Shown here: piece after piece, positions 11,379 to 22,245 of the stretch
Layout of the letters: the number at the start of each line of letters is the position of its first letter
How positions within the stretch are numbered: the stretch's first letter is position 1
NCBI GenBank assembly: GCA_026225945.1
Contig: JAMJFZ010000711.1
Location: 5,643,501-5,707,500, forward strand
Source: Cricetomys ansorgei
Lineage: Eukaryota > Chordata > Mammalia > Rodentia > Nesomyidae
DNA: 64,000 nucleotides
Reading direction: 5' to 3'
The notes under the pieces: generated by a model
Told to the model about the DNA's origin: nothing
Seen by the model: the letters and a program-made list of their open reading frames with translations, nothing else
Database searches by the model: none
Position numbers and translations under genes: made by a program

Positions 11379-11870
11379 CTACTCTAGGGTCTCTGATCTC
11401 TCCAGCCATCAACTTTTTGCCAGAATTATAGTAGTAGGTATGAAATTCTCTCCTGTTGGACAGGCCTTTAATCAGAACGTCATTTGTTATTACAACAAAG
11501 ATACTATTGTACCTATTGTACCAGTAGTCACATCTTGCCTACTGTTCCAGCATGCAGGGTCTAGCACCAGGTAATACCATTGATGTCTTTGATCTCTCAA
11601 AAGCCTCCATATTATCTTCTAGTCCTATGAAAGTTAGACAACATGGAAGAAATTTGAGATTGAGTTCTCTATATCCTACAGCAATTAGTGTGGTGTCTTC
11701 TGCAATAGAGCCTTGCCGTTACCAAAGGCAATGGCAATAGCTTATTTGCTTTGGAAACTTCTGGAGGTTCCCTTAACAATAACTCATGGGGAGATTTCTC
11801 ACATGACAGTTTTCATTTAATCACCCAAGTCTTCTGGGAATGACATTGTTCAGACATGTAGAGTAATTCT
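11379..11870 (-). mobile_element. L1 3'-UTR fragment, antisense (right part)
   Basis: Continues the antisense L1 after the B1 insertion. It shares GTGTGGTGTCTTCTGCAATAGAG with the 36.2-kb fragment (GTGGTGTCTTCAGCAATAGAG) and shows typical L1 3'-UTR text such as GCATGCAGGGTCTAG. Limits are approximate. Confidence 0.6.
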
Positions 11871-12030
11871 ATTTGAATTCTTTTTTTCTTTTTTTTTTTG
11901 CATATACAATGCAATTTTATTCAATCATAGATTAAAAAATATAAAATCATGACCTCTGAAGGGAATGAATCGGATTTCAATTATCATGTAAACTAGACCC
12001 AGGAAAAAAATTAAAACATTCCATTTCTTC

Positions 12031-12136
12031 AGGAGGGTCACAGAGAATTGTGAGCTGCATGTTGGTACTAGGAACTAAACCTGGATCCTCTTCAAGAGCA
12101 GCCAGTGCTCTTACCCATTGAATCATCTCTCAATCA
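12031..12136 (-). repeat. B2/B3 SINE fragment, antisense
   Basis: Reads as the reverse of a tRNA-derived B2/B3 head: GAACTAAACCTGGATCCTCTTCAAGAGCAGCCAGTGCTCTTACCCATTGAATCATCTCTC. The distal half of the SINE is missing. Confidence 0.85.
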
Positions 12137-12569
12137 CCAAACAATATATCTTAAATAATCAAATAAAATCATTTGTGATATGTTGATATTTAACTCTACA
12201 TTTCATTATGGATATATGAAAAATTAAAAACATTACTTATTCATTTACTCTATAAAGTAAATACATCCACAATTTAAAATGTTAGCATCATTATCACTAT
12301 GATGATTCTTGCCAGTGGCTCGGACTTGTACTGCTGTGATAGGATTTTCTGTTTCTGTTTATGACAAATATTGACTGCAATCTGTGTTCAGACACAGAAC
12401 ATCCATTAAAAGTTTAATTTCACTCAAATATGCCTTTTCTCTTCAAGATGGCTCACCCATCTCCTCATTCCCTTGAAAGATTTGTACATAACAGACAGGG
12501 AGGCTGTAGGGTCCCCTACACGTACCTTATTGTTATCTGGCTTGGTGTTCTTACAGAACACCCAAATGT
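12137..12569. other. AT-rich DNA, no gene seen
   Basis: No supported feature. The right part (from about 12420) may already belong to the L1 tail that follows. Confidence 0.4.
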
Positions 12570-12880
12570 TTGAATGGGGTGTCAAAAGTATGAGTGGGGC
12601 ATCTGTCACCCTTTTACCTTCCTTTGGGGTCTTTTTTCCTCCTGCTAGGCTCCTTCATCCAGCCTTAATAACTCGAGGGCTCAAGACTGGCCTTATTTCA
12701 TCTTTATATGCCCTGTTTGAGTGATAACTCTGGGAGGCCTGCTCTGTTCTAAGGGGAAGCAAACGTGGGAGACCTTAGGGAAGAAGAGAGCTGGGGGGAG
12801 CTGGGAGGAGTGGAGAGAGGGAAGGATAGGGTTAGGGTGTATTATATGAGCAAGAAAAATAAATTTAATAAAATAAATCT
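12570..12880 (+). mobile_element. L1 3' end, sense
   Basis: Typical L1 3'-UTR text: GAGTGATAACTCTGGGAGGCCTGCTCTGTTCT, then a G-rich purine tract (12783-12830, AGAGCTGGGGGGAGCTGGGAGG and following), ending in AATAAATTTAATAAAATAAA. The purine tract and A-rich tail mark the 3' terminus near 12880. No coding part remains. Confidence 0.72.
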
Positions 12881-12899
12881 CATAAGATATCTTGAGGTA

Positions 12900-12977
12900 T
12901 ACACACACATGTGAATATATATTCATATATTTATACATACATATTTGAATACATGTATATATACATATATATACGGC
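12900..12977. repeat. Impure CA/TA simple repeat
   Basis: ACACACACATG followed by mixed ATATAT/ATACAT steps, directly after the L1 tail at 12880. Confidence 0.75.
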
Positions 12978-13029
12978 AGTAGATGTATTCTTGGGCTTAT
13001 TTTCAAAATATTCAGAAATAGAGAGTTAA

Positions 13030-13573
13030 TTTCCTAAACCACATTGCCCTGAATCCCTTCCCCCAGAGGTCAGGGAGCCCAGAGGAAGAGGAAGTAGAAA
13101 GAGTATGAGAGTAAGAGGGGATAGAGGCCACCAGGAGAACAAAGTCCTCAAATCAGCTGAACAAAGCTCATATGAACCACAGGGACTGAAGCAGCAAGCA
13201 TAGGGCTGGCACGGGTCTGTACCAGATCATCTGCATATATATTATGGCTTCCAGTTTAGTGTTTTTATGGGAGTCTTGAGTGTATGAATAAGTGGGTCTC
13301 TGTTTCTTGTTCCTTTTCTTGAGCTCTTTTCATTCTGTTAGTTTGCCTTTGTCCAACTTCTATGGGATGGTTTTTGTTTTATCTTATAATATTTTATTTG
13401 TTATGTTCTGTTGTTATCTATTAGAAGCCTGTTCTTTTCTAATGAGAGATAGAACAGGAGTGGATTAGGATGGGAGGGAGTTGGGAAGGAACTGGAGTGA
13501 GCAGAGTGAGGGGAATCTGTAGTCAGGATGTATTGTGTGAGCAAATAATCTATTTTCAATAAAAAAGAAAAAG
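13030..13573 (+). mobile_element. L1 3' end, sense (second copy)
   Basis: A long L1 3'-UTR piece. It has CCCCCAGAGGTCAGGGAGCCC, CAAAGCTCATATGAACCACAG, GTGTATGAATAAGTGGGTCTCTG, GATGGGAGGGAGTTGGGAAGGAACTGG, and ends in TATTTTCAATAAAAAAGAAAAA, a classic rodent L1 terminus with poly(A) signal and tail. It lies 150 bp after another L1 3' end in the same orientation but with different UTR text, so these are two separate insertions. Confidence 0.85.
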
Positions 13574-13829
13574 GTGAAAACAAAGCAGCACCAATTAAAA
13601 AAAAACAAGTCTATTAAGGCAGTTAATAGCTAAATAGTTTGAGCTAAATTGCCCACATACTTATCGATCCATATGTAAAACCCACCTAGTAAAAGTGGGT
13701 TCTATTGTAGCAACCACAAAACTTTCTGGAGAGTTTTTTTTCTTTTTAGTGGCAATTTGAAAATCAACTTTATAACAAATGAATTTCATTAAGGCTTTAA
13801 AAAAATATTTCTAGTTTTGGTAAGTCCAA

Positions 13830-14222
13830 CCCACTACCCTCTTTGCTCTCTCACTCTCCTGCCTCATTCGGGCTTAATTATCAAACCTTAGTACTTACAC
13901 ATTATCTTCCATTTCACATATATCTACTGTTTTTCCACCTACAGTTTATTAAATTTGTTTGTTACATACTGGGTTTTTATACAGTTTTTCATGCCCATTC
14001 CTTTGGTTTGGCCCTCCCCTTTTCAGATACTCCCATACTTTTCCATTTGAGTCTGTTATGCCTCTCCTCACTAATTTTACACATAATCAGCTATCTTCCC
14101 ACTATTCATGGTCCCCCACAAAAAATGTTTCCTGGAAACTTGTGCTTCAAGTTAAACAAAATAAAAGATTTGGAGTTAAGCTAGGAGCTGCACATGACTG
14201 ACAATGTACAGTGTTTCTCATT
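13830..14222 (-). mobile_element. Possible L1 3' part, antisense arm of an inverted L1
   Basis: Pyrimidine-rich sequence read here as antisense L1 3'-UTR. Near 14190-14222 the reverse strand gives a peptide like TQNEKHCTLS, which resembles the last residues of L1 ORF2 (a TQ/TH..K.HNMY pattern). The evidence is weak alone, but it abuts a sense ORF2 fragment at 14225, the layout expected of a twin-primed, inverted L1. The 113- and 80-codon + strand frames here are then meaningless. Confidence 0.42.
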
Positions 14223-14224
14223 CT

Positions 14225-14654
14225 GGGTAAGAAAACACACACACCAAAATCTGAGAGGACTACTACGAGGAAGGTTTATAGCATTATGCACCTACATAAA
14301 AAACATTCAAAAATCCCAAATTAATAATTTAATGATGCACTTAAAGGCCTTGGAAAAACAAGAGCAAGCCAAACTCTAAATAGTAGACTGGGAGAAATAA
14401 TGAAATTCAGGGCTAAGATTAATAAAATAAAAACAAATAAACAGTTGAATAGTTGATTCTTTGAAAAATTAAACAAGAATGACAAAGTCTTAGCCAAATT
14501 AAAACAAAAAAAGAAGACTCAAATTAATAAAATTAGAAACAAAAGAGAGATATTACAGCAGATGTCAAAGAAATTCAGAAAATTGTAAGGACATAGTTTA
14601 AAAACCTATACTATACATGCAAAAATTAAACTAAGATCAAATAAATAAATTTAA
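14225..14654 (+). mobile_element. Decayed L1 ORF2 fragment, sense
   Basis: Translation gives LRGRFIALCTYIK and HLKALEKQEQAK, matching the ORF2 region between endonuclease and reverse transcriptase. In a shifted frame it gives FEKLNKNDKVLAKLKQKK..INKIRN and EIQKIV, matching the family pattern FEKINKIDKPLA...INKIRN...EIQ. Stops and frameshifts are frequent, so this is a dead fragment. It starts abruptly at about 14225 and runs into the TA repeat. Confidence 0.75.
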
Positions 14655-14667
14655 CATATATATATAT

Positions 14668-14729
<62 letters not shown>
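14655..14729. repeat. Long TA microsatellite
   Basis: About 75 bp of nearly pure TA with one early interruption (TTATATATAA). Self-complementary, so able to form a hairpin. Copy number is probably variable between individuals. Confidence 0.95.
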
Positions 14730-14730
<1 letters not shown>

Positions 14731-16424
14731 GTGTCAAATTGAAGCAGTAATCAAGTGTCTCAATGAATAAACAGGACCAAATTGATTTCCAACATAATTC
14801 TCTCATAACCTTAATGAAGAATTAGCAGCAATGTGGCATGAAAGATAAAAGGAAGGAAGTCTCCCAAACTTTTCATTTCTACATTTCTGATATTTTTCAA
14901 AGTGTCTTCCATCTAGAGGTCAGAGACATGGTCCTAAAATGCATATGCAGCATAATATATTTTTATTTAAATTACATTAATTCCTATGTATCTTGCAGGA
15001 TGTAAAAAAGTAAAAATGTCATTAGCCAAGTCTACACTGCATCCCATAATCCGTTTCCTAGTCGCATCTCTAACAGTCTCAGTTGCTTTTCATGTATACT
15101 GATGACTGCTGTGCCTTACCATTTCATGTACCCTTGCATCACAGTTCCATCCCTTCATCCTTGACTCTGTGCAAAGCAATGTGATATTCTTTAGTTAACA
15201 AGATATGAACTCATGTGACTTAAGCAGCACCTTAAAAGCAGTGCTTAGATTCTTGACCTGTTTTTGTTTTTTCTTTTTGTCTTACTGGCTCTGAGAGGAG
15301 GATGGACAATTAAAGAACAGTTCAATTCCTCCAACCAAACACTGCCTAGGTCAGAGCCCCAAGCAAATGAGTAAGCAAGTGTTGATGTTATAGCCAGAGT
15401 CCCACAGTCTGCTGTGTATCTCTGAGGGATAACATAGTCGAATACATAGCAAAACCACACAAACACACTTCTATAATGCTTTGTGCACTGTCTATATTAA
15501 ACTGCTCAGATACTCACATGCTGAGACCTCTTTCTTATTCTTACCATTTTTTAATTTTCTTCAAATTATCTGCTTTGTGAATGATCAAACACTGGAAGCC
15601 ATCGAAGCATTTTTTCCTGAGGGAGCTTTTTGTAAATGTATCAAGAAGGGTTTCATGTTCTTCTTTGTTCCATGTAGATCTTTATACATTAACCTTTAAC
15701 TACATTTTATCTTTTCTATCCCTTACCCTCCATAGATCTGAACATCTAAAGGATGTTCTATTAATTAACTCTTAGATAATATCAGGAAAGCCATCATAGA
15801 GACATACTATTATCTCTGTCCCTGAATAACAGAGAACAGGTAATCAGGACAAAGATCAGCAACACTTGAGGACTAAGTATATAAGTAGAAATGGTAAGTG
15901 AATAATCAAAACTTTCCTTGATGGGCCCCTGATTTCCAGGTGTAATGAAGCCTGCTGATTAGTGCAGCAAGGTAGACTCTTCTAACCACACAGTTCTGGA
16001 AGCATTTTGAAACTCTGGGGTCTTCTTCCTTCTGGCAGTGAAACTATGTGCTGCCTGGTTAACACCTGCTTGGCTCTGGGCACTCTGTCCAGCTGTCTAA
16101 TCTTTGAGAGATGGTGACATTTACAACTGTTACAAGGCTATTGTTCTGGCTTCCTTCCACAGTACATCCCAGGTCCAAGTGGCTACCATCTGGCAGGGCA
16201 TCTGTTCGGCCACTAGGAAGGCTTTGGATACAGCAAATGCCCATAGAGAGGAAATTCCACTCTGCCCTTTTGGGGAGGAGAACTCATTTACTTCTATTCA
16301 TACTAAAGAGTCACAGTGAATGTAGCACAGAGGAGGACATTCCACGGTGGCAGTGATGTTTCATAGCTTTCAGGTTTAAGGCTCCTGACAATATGTTTCT
16401 GGTGTACTTGACGAGGATGTGGCC
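14730..16424. other. Unique DNA, no gene seen
   Basis: No repeat named. The block 15890-16360 is closer to balanced base composition and carries two overlapping + frames (16104-16319, 16111-16356) and one - frame, none with a known motif. Confidence 0.45.
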
Positions 16425-16506
16425 TTTGTAGCCAGACTAATTGGTTTTCAATGTTGGCTGTGTTCCTTTGCCATATGACCTTGAGGCAAGTCACTTACCT
16501 TTTCTT
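16425..16506 (+). repeat. MIR SINE remnant
   Basis: TTGTAGCCAGACTAATTGG, then CATATGACCTTGAGGCAAGTCACTTACCTTTTC. This is the MIR central core ('gccagactgcctggg', 'gtgaccttgggcaagtcacttaacc'). It ends in a T-rich run at 16507-16521. Confidence 0.72.
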
Positions 16507-16529
16507 TCTTTTTTTTTTTTTCTCTGATG

Positions 16530-17793
16530 CCATAGTCAGTCAGTGTTAGCTAATTTTATGTTTCCAAGGATACCTTGGGGTTGGTTGGTCATGTGCTCTG
16601 GAATTACGAGGTTGCTCAGAATCCTATTGGTGTAAGCCTTACTGATGCTCAAGTCTTACCACCTGTGAGGCTCACTGTTTTTGCTGTCCTGATGAATGCT
16701 TGTGTTTCCTCTAATATGTAATACAGATATCTCTGAGCATGTGTACATGATGTCCCTTCTGCTGGTCTACTCTTTTGGTTTTCTTTGTTGAGAAAGTTTA
16801 CCATCATTTATAACATCTCACATGCATTGTTTTCTTTTTAGAAGCCATCTTTGATTACCTCCAAGCTATATATTACTACATCTCTTTGTACTTGCCTCTG
16901 ATTTTGTACAGGTAGAAGAATGGAGAGGTAGATGAAGTACTTATGCATCTTATCTCTATTGTCCTCATTTAATAAATCCACAAACAATGAATATAAATGT
17001 TTTTTTCCCTCCTGGGAAAACTTCATTTGTTCCTGTTTAGATGTAAATTAGGCTCAGGTACAGGTATTTGAAAACCCAATACTACAGGACATTGGGAGAA
17101 TCATGTTACCCTCACATCCCATTGTCCTGCAGTCAGAGATTATGTGCAGCCAAAGACCCAGATGGAAGTCACTGATTCCAAGAAATTGGTCTTATTGATC
17201 CAGTATGGAAGTGTTTTAAATGAACAAAGCTATATTTAAGAATTTTTTAAAAAAATGAAATCACATGTACATCAGTTACTGGACTTACACATAAGGATGA
17301 AACCACCTGGGCCCTAGAAATTCCGTATTTCTTTTTTCATACTTCAGTCTGACAAATAGCCTTTAGCAGACTCGTTTTCCAACTTAATGTATTTTGAAGG
17401 ATCCTTTGGAGCTGATGTCCATAAACTAGCCTCTCTGAAACTGGATCTAAGATTCTTATCACTTAGCTAGAGTTTAAGTTAGCTTTATGTCTACAAGGTT
17501 TCTGTAGAAGAATAACCTCTCAGGTGAAATGGATATTATCGTGACACCAATTAATAACAATAATATAACATATAACAAGTGCTTCTTTCCTACATAATGT
17601 GTGTCAAACTCCCATTTATTGAAATCATGAATAAAACAGAATTCTACATTCTAGAATTTCCTGATTTGTTAAAGAAACACAGGAACTAGTAAATGAACAT
17701 AAAAATGAATACAACCTATAGAACATACAGAATACTGTAAGGTAATGCATGCTGTAAGGAAATTAGGCAGGTCACGATGCAGAGTCTTGTATT
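16530..17793. other. Unique DNA, no gene seen
   Basis: Nothing firm. Text near 16545 (GTTAGCTAATTTTATGT) is reminiscent of an MaLR LTR start, but the following sequence does not support the call. Confidence 0.4.
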
Positions 17794-17803
17794 TTAGCCT
17801 TTT

Positions 17804-17932
17804 TTGTTTTGTTTTGCTTTCTTGAGACAGGGTTTCTGTGTAGACCCGGCTGACCTCAAACTCACAGAGATCCACCTGCCTCTGCCTCCTGAGTGCTGGG
17901 ATTAAAGGCATGTGTGCCACCACCTGGATACA
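17804..17932 (-). repeat. B1 SINE, antisense, with target-site duplication
   Basis: Reverse B1: TTGAGACAGGGTTTCTGTG, CTCAAACTCACAGAGATCCACCTGCC, CTGCCTCCTGAGTGCTGGGATTAAAGGC, CACCACCTGG, with the tail read as a T-rich run on the left. TTAGCCTTTT occurs on both sides (17794-17803 and 17933-17942), a perfect 10-bp duplication. Confidence 0.93.
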
Positions 17933-17942
17933 TTAGCCTTTT

Positions 17943-18939
17943 ATATGCACTGTACCATATGCTTTGTGGTAGATGGGCACTCTATTTCTATTTTATATGT
18001 GAGTGCATAGAGGTTAGAGTGTAAGATAATATTGCGCTCTGATTAGTCTTAGGTTCTTTCTCATTTCTACAAATATTTGAATACAAAAGTTTATTGGCAT
18101 ATTCATAACTGAAAACCTAAGGCAAACCTAAAAATAGCTGTATACATTGCTCCAGGAAAATATTCATGGAATGAATGTGAAATGGCATTGGTCCTAGTCT
18201 AGTTCAGATTTGAACACTAGTTTTAACAATGTGTGTGTGTTGTCCCTGAGGCAAAGCTCTAGTGTGTGGTTTGGGGATTAGTACCAGTAACCTATTCTTT
18301 GTTCTGAGGGTTTGAAATAATATTTAGAACAGGAGCTCAGCTAGTAGACTTGCTTATCCAAATGCTGTTCTCCTGATGTAAGGCTTAGAGCATCCCTATG
18401 TCCTCGATCTTAATGCCCACTATAGCCTGGAATGAAAATATAAGGGTTCCAGGACTAAGGAAAGCAGGATCCAATTGAAAAATGCATTTTAAGTCTCAGA
18501 CTAGACAGGACTTCAGAATTATCACTTACGTTTAGAAGAGGCCCAAGCAATATTGGCACATATTGTTAAATCAAAAGAAACAAATCCAAAGAAAGCATAA
18601 AAATTATTCATCATTTCAAAATACATTTATTGATTTGTCAGGAAGGTCCATTATTTAATCCTTGTTAACTTGTGGAGAACCGTGTGTGCTTTTTATCATA
18701 CTTTATTAGTAACAATAATGATGGCATTATTATTATTAATTACTATTATTATTATTATTTTGTGCCATCTTATCTGTTGAGCACCAAGTTATATGTTGTT
18801 CATATATATTTAATTCTTTAAGATATTCAAAATATTATGTGACTTATAAAAGCGAAAATCTAGCAGAGAATAATTGCTCTTTCCTTTCATGGCTACCAAG
18901 GAAAGTTAGACACTTCCAGAGCTGGGTTGTTGTAGATAA
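17943..18939. other. Unique DNA with a TTA/ATT run, no gene seen
   Basis: Includes a short trinucleotide run at 18728-18762 (TTATTATTATTA with interruptions). No gene or firm repeat otherwise. Confidence 0.5.
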
Positions 18940-19075
18940 GTAGAGAGTAGCTCTGTCACTTCACCTAGCTTCACCGTATTTACAAAACAGTGGATGACCT
19001 GATGGAGTTCAAATAAAGGTTGAATACATTCATTCATAACTATAACTCAGAATTGTATGCAGTACATAGCTCTGA
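18940..19075 (+). repeat. Possible MIR remnant
   Basis: CTCTGTCACTTCACCTAGCTTCACCGTATTTACAAAACAGTGGATGACC, followed by TTCAAATAAAGGTTGAATACATTC, roughly follows the 3' half of MIR. Weak, with no strong core. Confidence 0.35.
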
Positions 19076-19590
19076 GATAGTGGTGTGATTATTATGTTTG
19101 TCTGCCCAGCTGGGTCTGACCCACAGTATCTGGGTCTGATCTCCATTGACTGGCAACACCACTGCTCCTCATGATCTAGGGCAAGTGAGGGGTTGAATAA
19201 TGACTGAAAAATGTCACTTAGAACAATTCATTAACATTTATGACTAGTTACCAGAGAAGCCTAGCAATGCATTAGTATTCATGATGCCATTTATCTACCA
19301 ATTCATTAAAGAGTGTTTTGAAATTGATGCTGATAGTCGGTATCCACATTGGTTCTGTTTTCTGTTTTGGTGCCACTGCAGACTAGACACTCATTTCTTG
19401 ATTACTTTGGGTGTTTGTTGATAGTAAACAGAACAGTCTCTAGATACTGAGCTATGAAACTTTATTTCCTTATGTGGGGATCTTCTTGTGGGAACGGAAG
19501 CATGTCATGTACTTTGGTTGGAAGAGGTACCAACAAATGAACAATCTCTGTTTTATTTCCTGACATCTTTGCAAGTACATAGCTTTTATT
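19076..19590. other. Unique DNA, no gene seen
   Basis: No supported feature. Confidence 0.45.
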
Positions 19591-19596
19591 TTTATT

Positions 19597-19733
19597 TTTT
19601 TTCCAAGACAGAGTTTTTGTGTTGGAACTCTGGCTGTCCTGGAACTCACTCTGTAGACCAGGCTGGGCTTGAACTCACAGAGATTTGCCAGCCTCTGCCT
19701 CCCAGGTGCTAGGATTAAAGTGTGAACCATCAC
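19597..19733 (-). repeat. B1 SINE, antisense
   Basis: CCAAGACAGAGTTTTTGTGTTGG, CTGGCTGTCCTGGAACTCACTCTGTAGACCAGGCTGG, GAACTCACAGAGATTTGCC and GCTAGGATTAAAG mark a near-complete reversed B1. GCTTTTATTTTTA on the left and GCTTTATTTTTA on the right (near 19582 and 19740) may be its target duplication. The two opposite frames across it are SINE translations. Confidence 0.92.
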
Positions 19734-19744
19734 CTCTTTGCTTT

Positions 19745-19950
19745 ATTTTTAATCTTGATATTATAATATCATTACAATTTCCTCTTCTTTCTCCTCCCTG
19801 GAAACCTTCTTATATACCTCTCCCCCCTTTCCTTTCAAATTCATGACCTATTTTTTCTTTAATTGTTATCATATTTAAATATGTATATACATATATATTC
19901 TTAAATATAACCTGTTTGTTCAGTATAATGCTACTTTATATAGAAGTATA
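19745..19950 (-). mobile_element. L1 3'-UTR fragment, antisense
   Basis: Same text as the copies at 5690 and 58405: TTTCAAATTCATGACC, TTTAATTGTTATCAT, TATACATATATATTCTTAAATATAACCTGTT, TTCAGTATAATGCTAC. The B1 at 19597 sits directly at its edge. Confidence 0.72.
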
Positions 19951-20190
19951 AAATAAAAAAAAACATTTTGGAGTTAAAAGTATAGGCGAATGACTTGTAC
20001 CTCCAAAAAGATAGACGGTACTTAACAAATATAATGTATTTTCCCAAATGCAGACTATTCTCTTTGAAGAATAATGGAATTAGGTTAAAAATGACAAAAA
20101 AGATAAAATTAATTTCTTTGAATTTCAGAAAGGATATCTGTTTGATTTATCTGCTTATAAACCTCAATTCTTCTTTTTATAATTATTATC

Positions 20191-20265
20191 ATATATATAC
20201 ATATATATGGGATATAAGGACTTGATCTGCAATATATACATATATATGGAATAGAAGGACTTGAT
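20191..20265. repeat. Two-unit tandem duplication, about 40-bp period
   Basis: ATATACATATATATGG, then GATATAAGGACTTGAT (20191-20226), repeated as ATATACATATATATGG, then AATAGAAGGACTTGAT (20231-20265). The units differ at a few positions. Confidence 0.8.
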
Positions 20266-21266
20266 AAAATCCAGTATCGCTAGCATTTCCTTTTCTTTAA
20301 ATATTTTAAAAAAATCTTGATTTATTTAATTAATAATTATTGTACATATTATCAGGTCCAATGTAATGATTTAATAACTACATAAATAACACCTCCCCAC
20401 AGTATTGGTGACCCCACAGATGTCTCTTCAGAGTACGAAAGTCTTAAGGAACATAACCAGTCAGTATATAAACACATGGGCACATCAGATACTAAATTCT
20501 CTGTTATTCTTATACTAAAATGAGTCTCATCTTTAACCAAGTTTTAGGAAGACCATAAAACACACTAAAACAGATATATGTTGTGCTTCAGGATAGAATT
20601 GGAAGTGGCTCTTCATTTGATTGTTACTCATGGCACTGAGAGCTTTTCCTTAGTGTCCAAAAGTATAGCACAAAGTTTTATTACTATAAGATTCAGAGAC
20701 TCAAATATAGCTAACTTCATTTTAGGCTAGTGCAGCAAATACTGTTAGGCAATCTGTCAGTTATGAATTGTTATAATAAACCTACATGAGAAAACACTAC
20801 CAAATTTAATATTGTAGCTACTTTTGTTAGATCACAAGTCCATAGAACAATAATTTAGAGTGATATAATCTGAAAAGAACTAACTTTCTCTTAATGCCCT
20901 CAAATGTGGTGACTAGCTGGATACTACCTTGGGAATGTGGAGAAGTTAACCACATTTGTGCATCTCATATGACAAGCTATCCCAGATATATTACAAGTCC
21001 CCTTGCATAAACATTTTGCAAGACTAACACTTATTGATCAAACAAAAGCTTGTCAGACAGGTGGAGATTTCCAAGCTTTTATGACAGAGGATGTAGTTAC
21101 AGTGGAAAATTTAGAACTGTAAATACAATCAACTTATTATTTTATATGTAACAACATGTAGCCCCTACTATATGGGCTCATAAGTCCATAGACCTCCAGT
21201 GACATTTACTGAAGACAATAGATTAAGGACATACATACATTAAGGCTGGATTCTACCTTTTGCTAC
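20266..21266. other. Unique AT-rich DNA, no gene seen
   Basis: No supported feature. Confidence 0.5.
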
Positions 21267-21408
21267 TGCAACGCTTAATTTCTCTATGTCTCAGTTATTG
21301 TTATTATTAAGATTAAATAAAACTCTTAGAACATGTGGTAGATTCAAAGAAAACTCCCTGAAACCTAGCAAGTACTGTAAAAATGTTAGCAATTGCTAGA
21401 TATTAATG
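21267..21408 (+). repeat. MIR SINE remnant
   Basis: CGCTTAATTTCTCTATGTCTCAGTTATTG, AAGATTAAATAAAACTCTTAGAACATG, and CCTAGCAAGTACTGTAAAAATGTTAGC follow the 3' half of MIR ('cttaacctctctgtgcctcagtttc', 'gattaaatga', 'gcacatagtaagcactcaataaatgttagc'). Confidence 0.65.
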
Positions 21409-21749
21409 ATTAATCATGGTATCATTGCTATTCTCAGCTCTTGAAGTTCAAACATCTATCTATGTGCAAACTTTCTCTGGGATAATGACAGTGGGAATTG
21501 TTTAATGGGATTATAAAGGAAACATGGTTCAGAATCCATTGACTAATATTTACTCTATTCATTAAAATGTGTAATAATATTTATTAATATAAGTCATATT
21601 TTATGTCTGAGAGTCTGTCTTCCCATATATTATAGCAAGTCTTCATAATAATCAGGGATATGTTTTGTCTACCATTGTTCTCCAAACATAATACAAGCAA
21701 TTTTATAACTGCAAACTGCATTACAATTGATTGCTTACAGAATGTTTGG

Positions 21750-21800
21750 GTCTTCCTGCTAGATGGAAAGTGCTTTTATCTACTGAGCTATCTCGCTGAC
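21750..21800 (-). repeat. Short B2/B3-type SINE fragment, antisense
   Basis: GAAAGTGCTTTTATCTACTGAGCTATCTCGCTGAC is the reverse of a tRNA-type SINE head. About 50 bp remain. Confidence 0.55.
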
Positions 21801-21884
21801 ACCTGTTTTCCTTGTTTTAATTGAAGTGTTAAGTATGTTTTCTATTGTAAACAAAGTAACTGCAGAACAATATGAATGAAGTTT

Positions 21885-21905
21885 TTGTTTGTTTGTTTGT
21901 TTGTT
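21885..21905. repeat. (TTTG)n short simple repeat
   Basis: Five units of GTTT, ending GTTTTC. Confidence 0.9.
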
Positions 21906-21929
21906 TTCATTTGGCTCATGGCCCCAATG

Positions 21930-22245
21930 GAATTATGCCATTATGGTTTTGAGGGCTAAATGGAAGAAAGTTATTCAAGCTCAGATGTACAGAAAAAGCT
22001 AAAGCAGATAGATCCAAATAAGGGATGGCCTTTAAAGAAATACTCCAGTGACCTACTTCCTACACCCTTGCCCCACCCCCCACACTCCAGGCATCTCTAA
22101 ATTAGCTACTGGAATTATGAATCCATCTGATGAGGTCTGAGCCCTCTTGATCTAATGATTTCTGGAAATGACTTGCAGACACTCTCAGAGGTGTGTTTTA
22201 CTGATCTCCTGGACATTTCTCAAACCAATGAAATTATAAAATAAA
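21930..22245 (-). mobile_element. MaLR-type LTR remnant, antisense
   Basis: Text typical of a reversed MaLR LTR: CCATCTGATGAGGTCTGAGCCC, then ATTTCTGGAAATGACTTGCAGACACTCTCAGAGGTGTG and CTCCTGGACATTTCTCAAACCAATGAAAT. The middle block resembles the same position in the antisense LTR at 23240-23632 (TTTCCGAAAATACCC..AGACATTGCTAGAGGTAT). Limits and subfamily are uncertain. Confidence 0.5.

Noticed and set aside
11215..11574. 119-codon frame, +
   Set aside because: It is a translation of the B1 SINE and the flanking L1 UTR.
14194..14379. 61-codon frame as a small gene
   Set aside because: Its HLKALEKQEQAK part is L1 ORF2; the fragment is decayed.
16540..16620. MaLR LTR start (GTTAGCTAATTTTATGT)
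   Set aside because: The following 200 bp do not follow the family and no end is visible.
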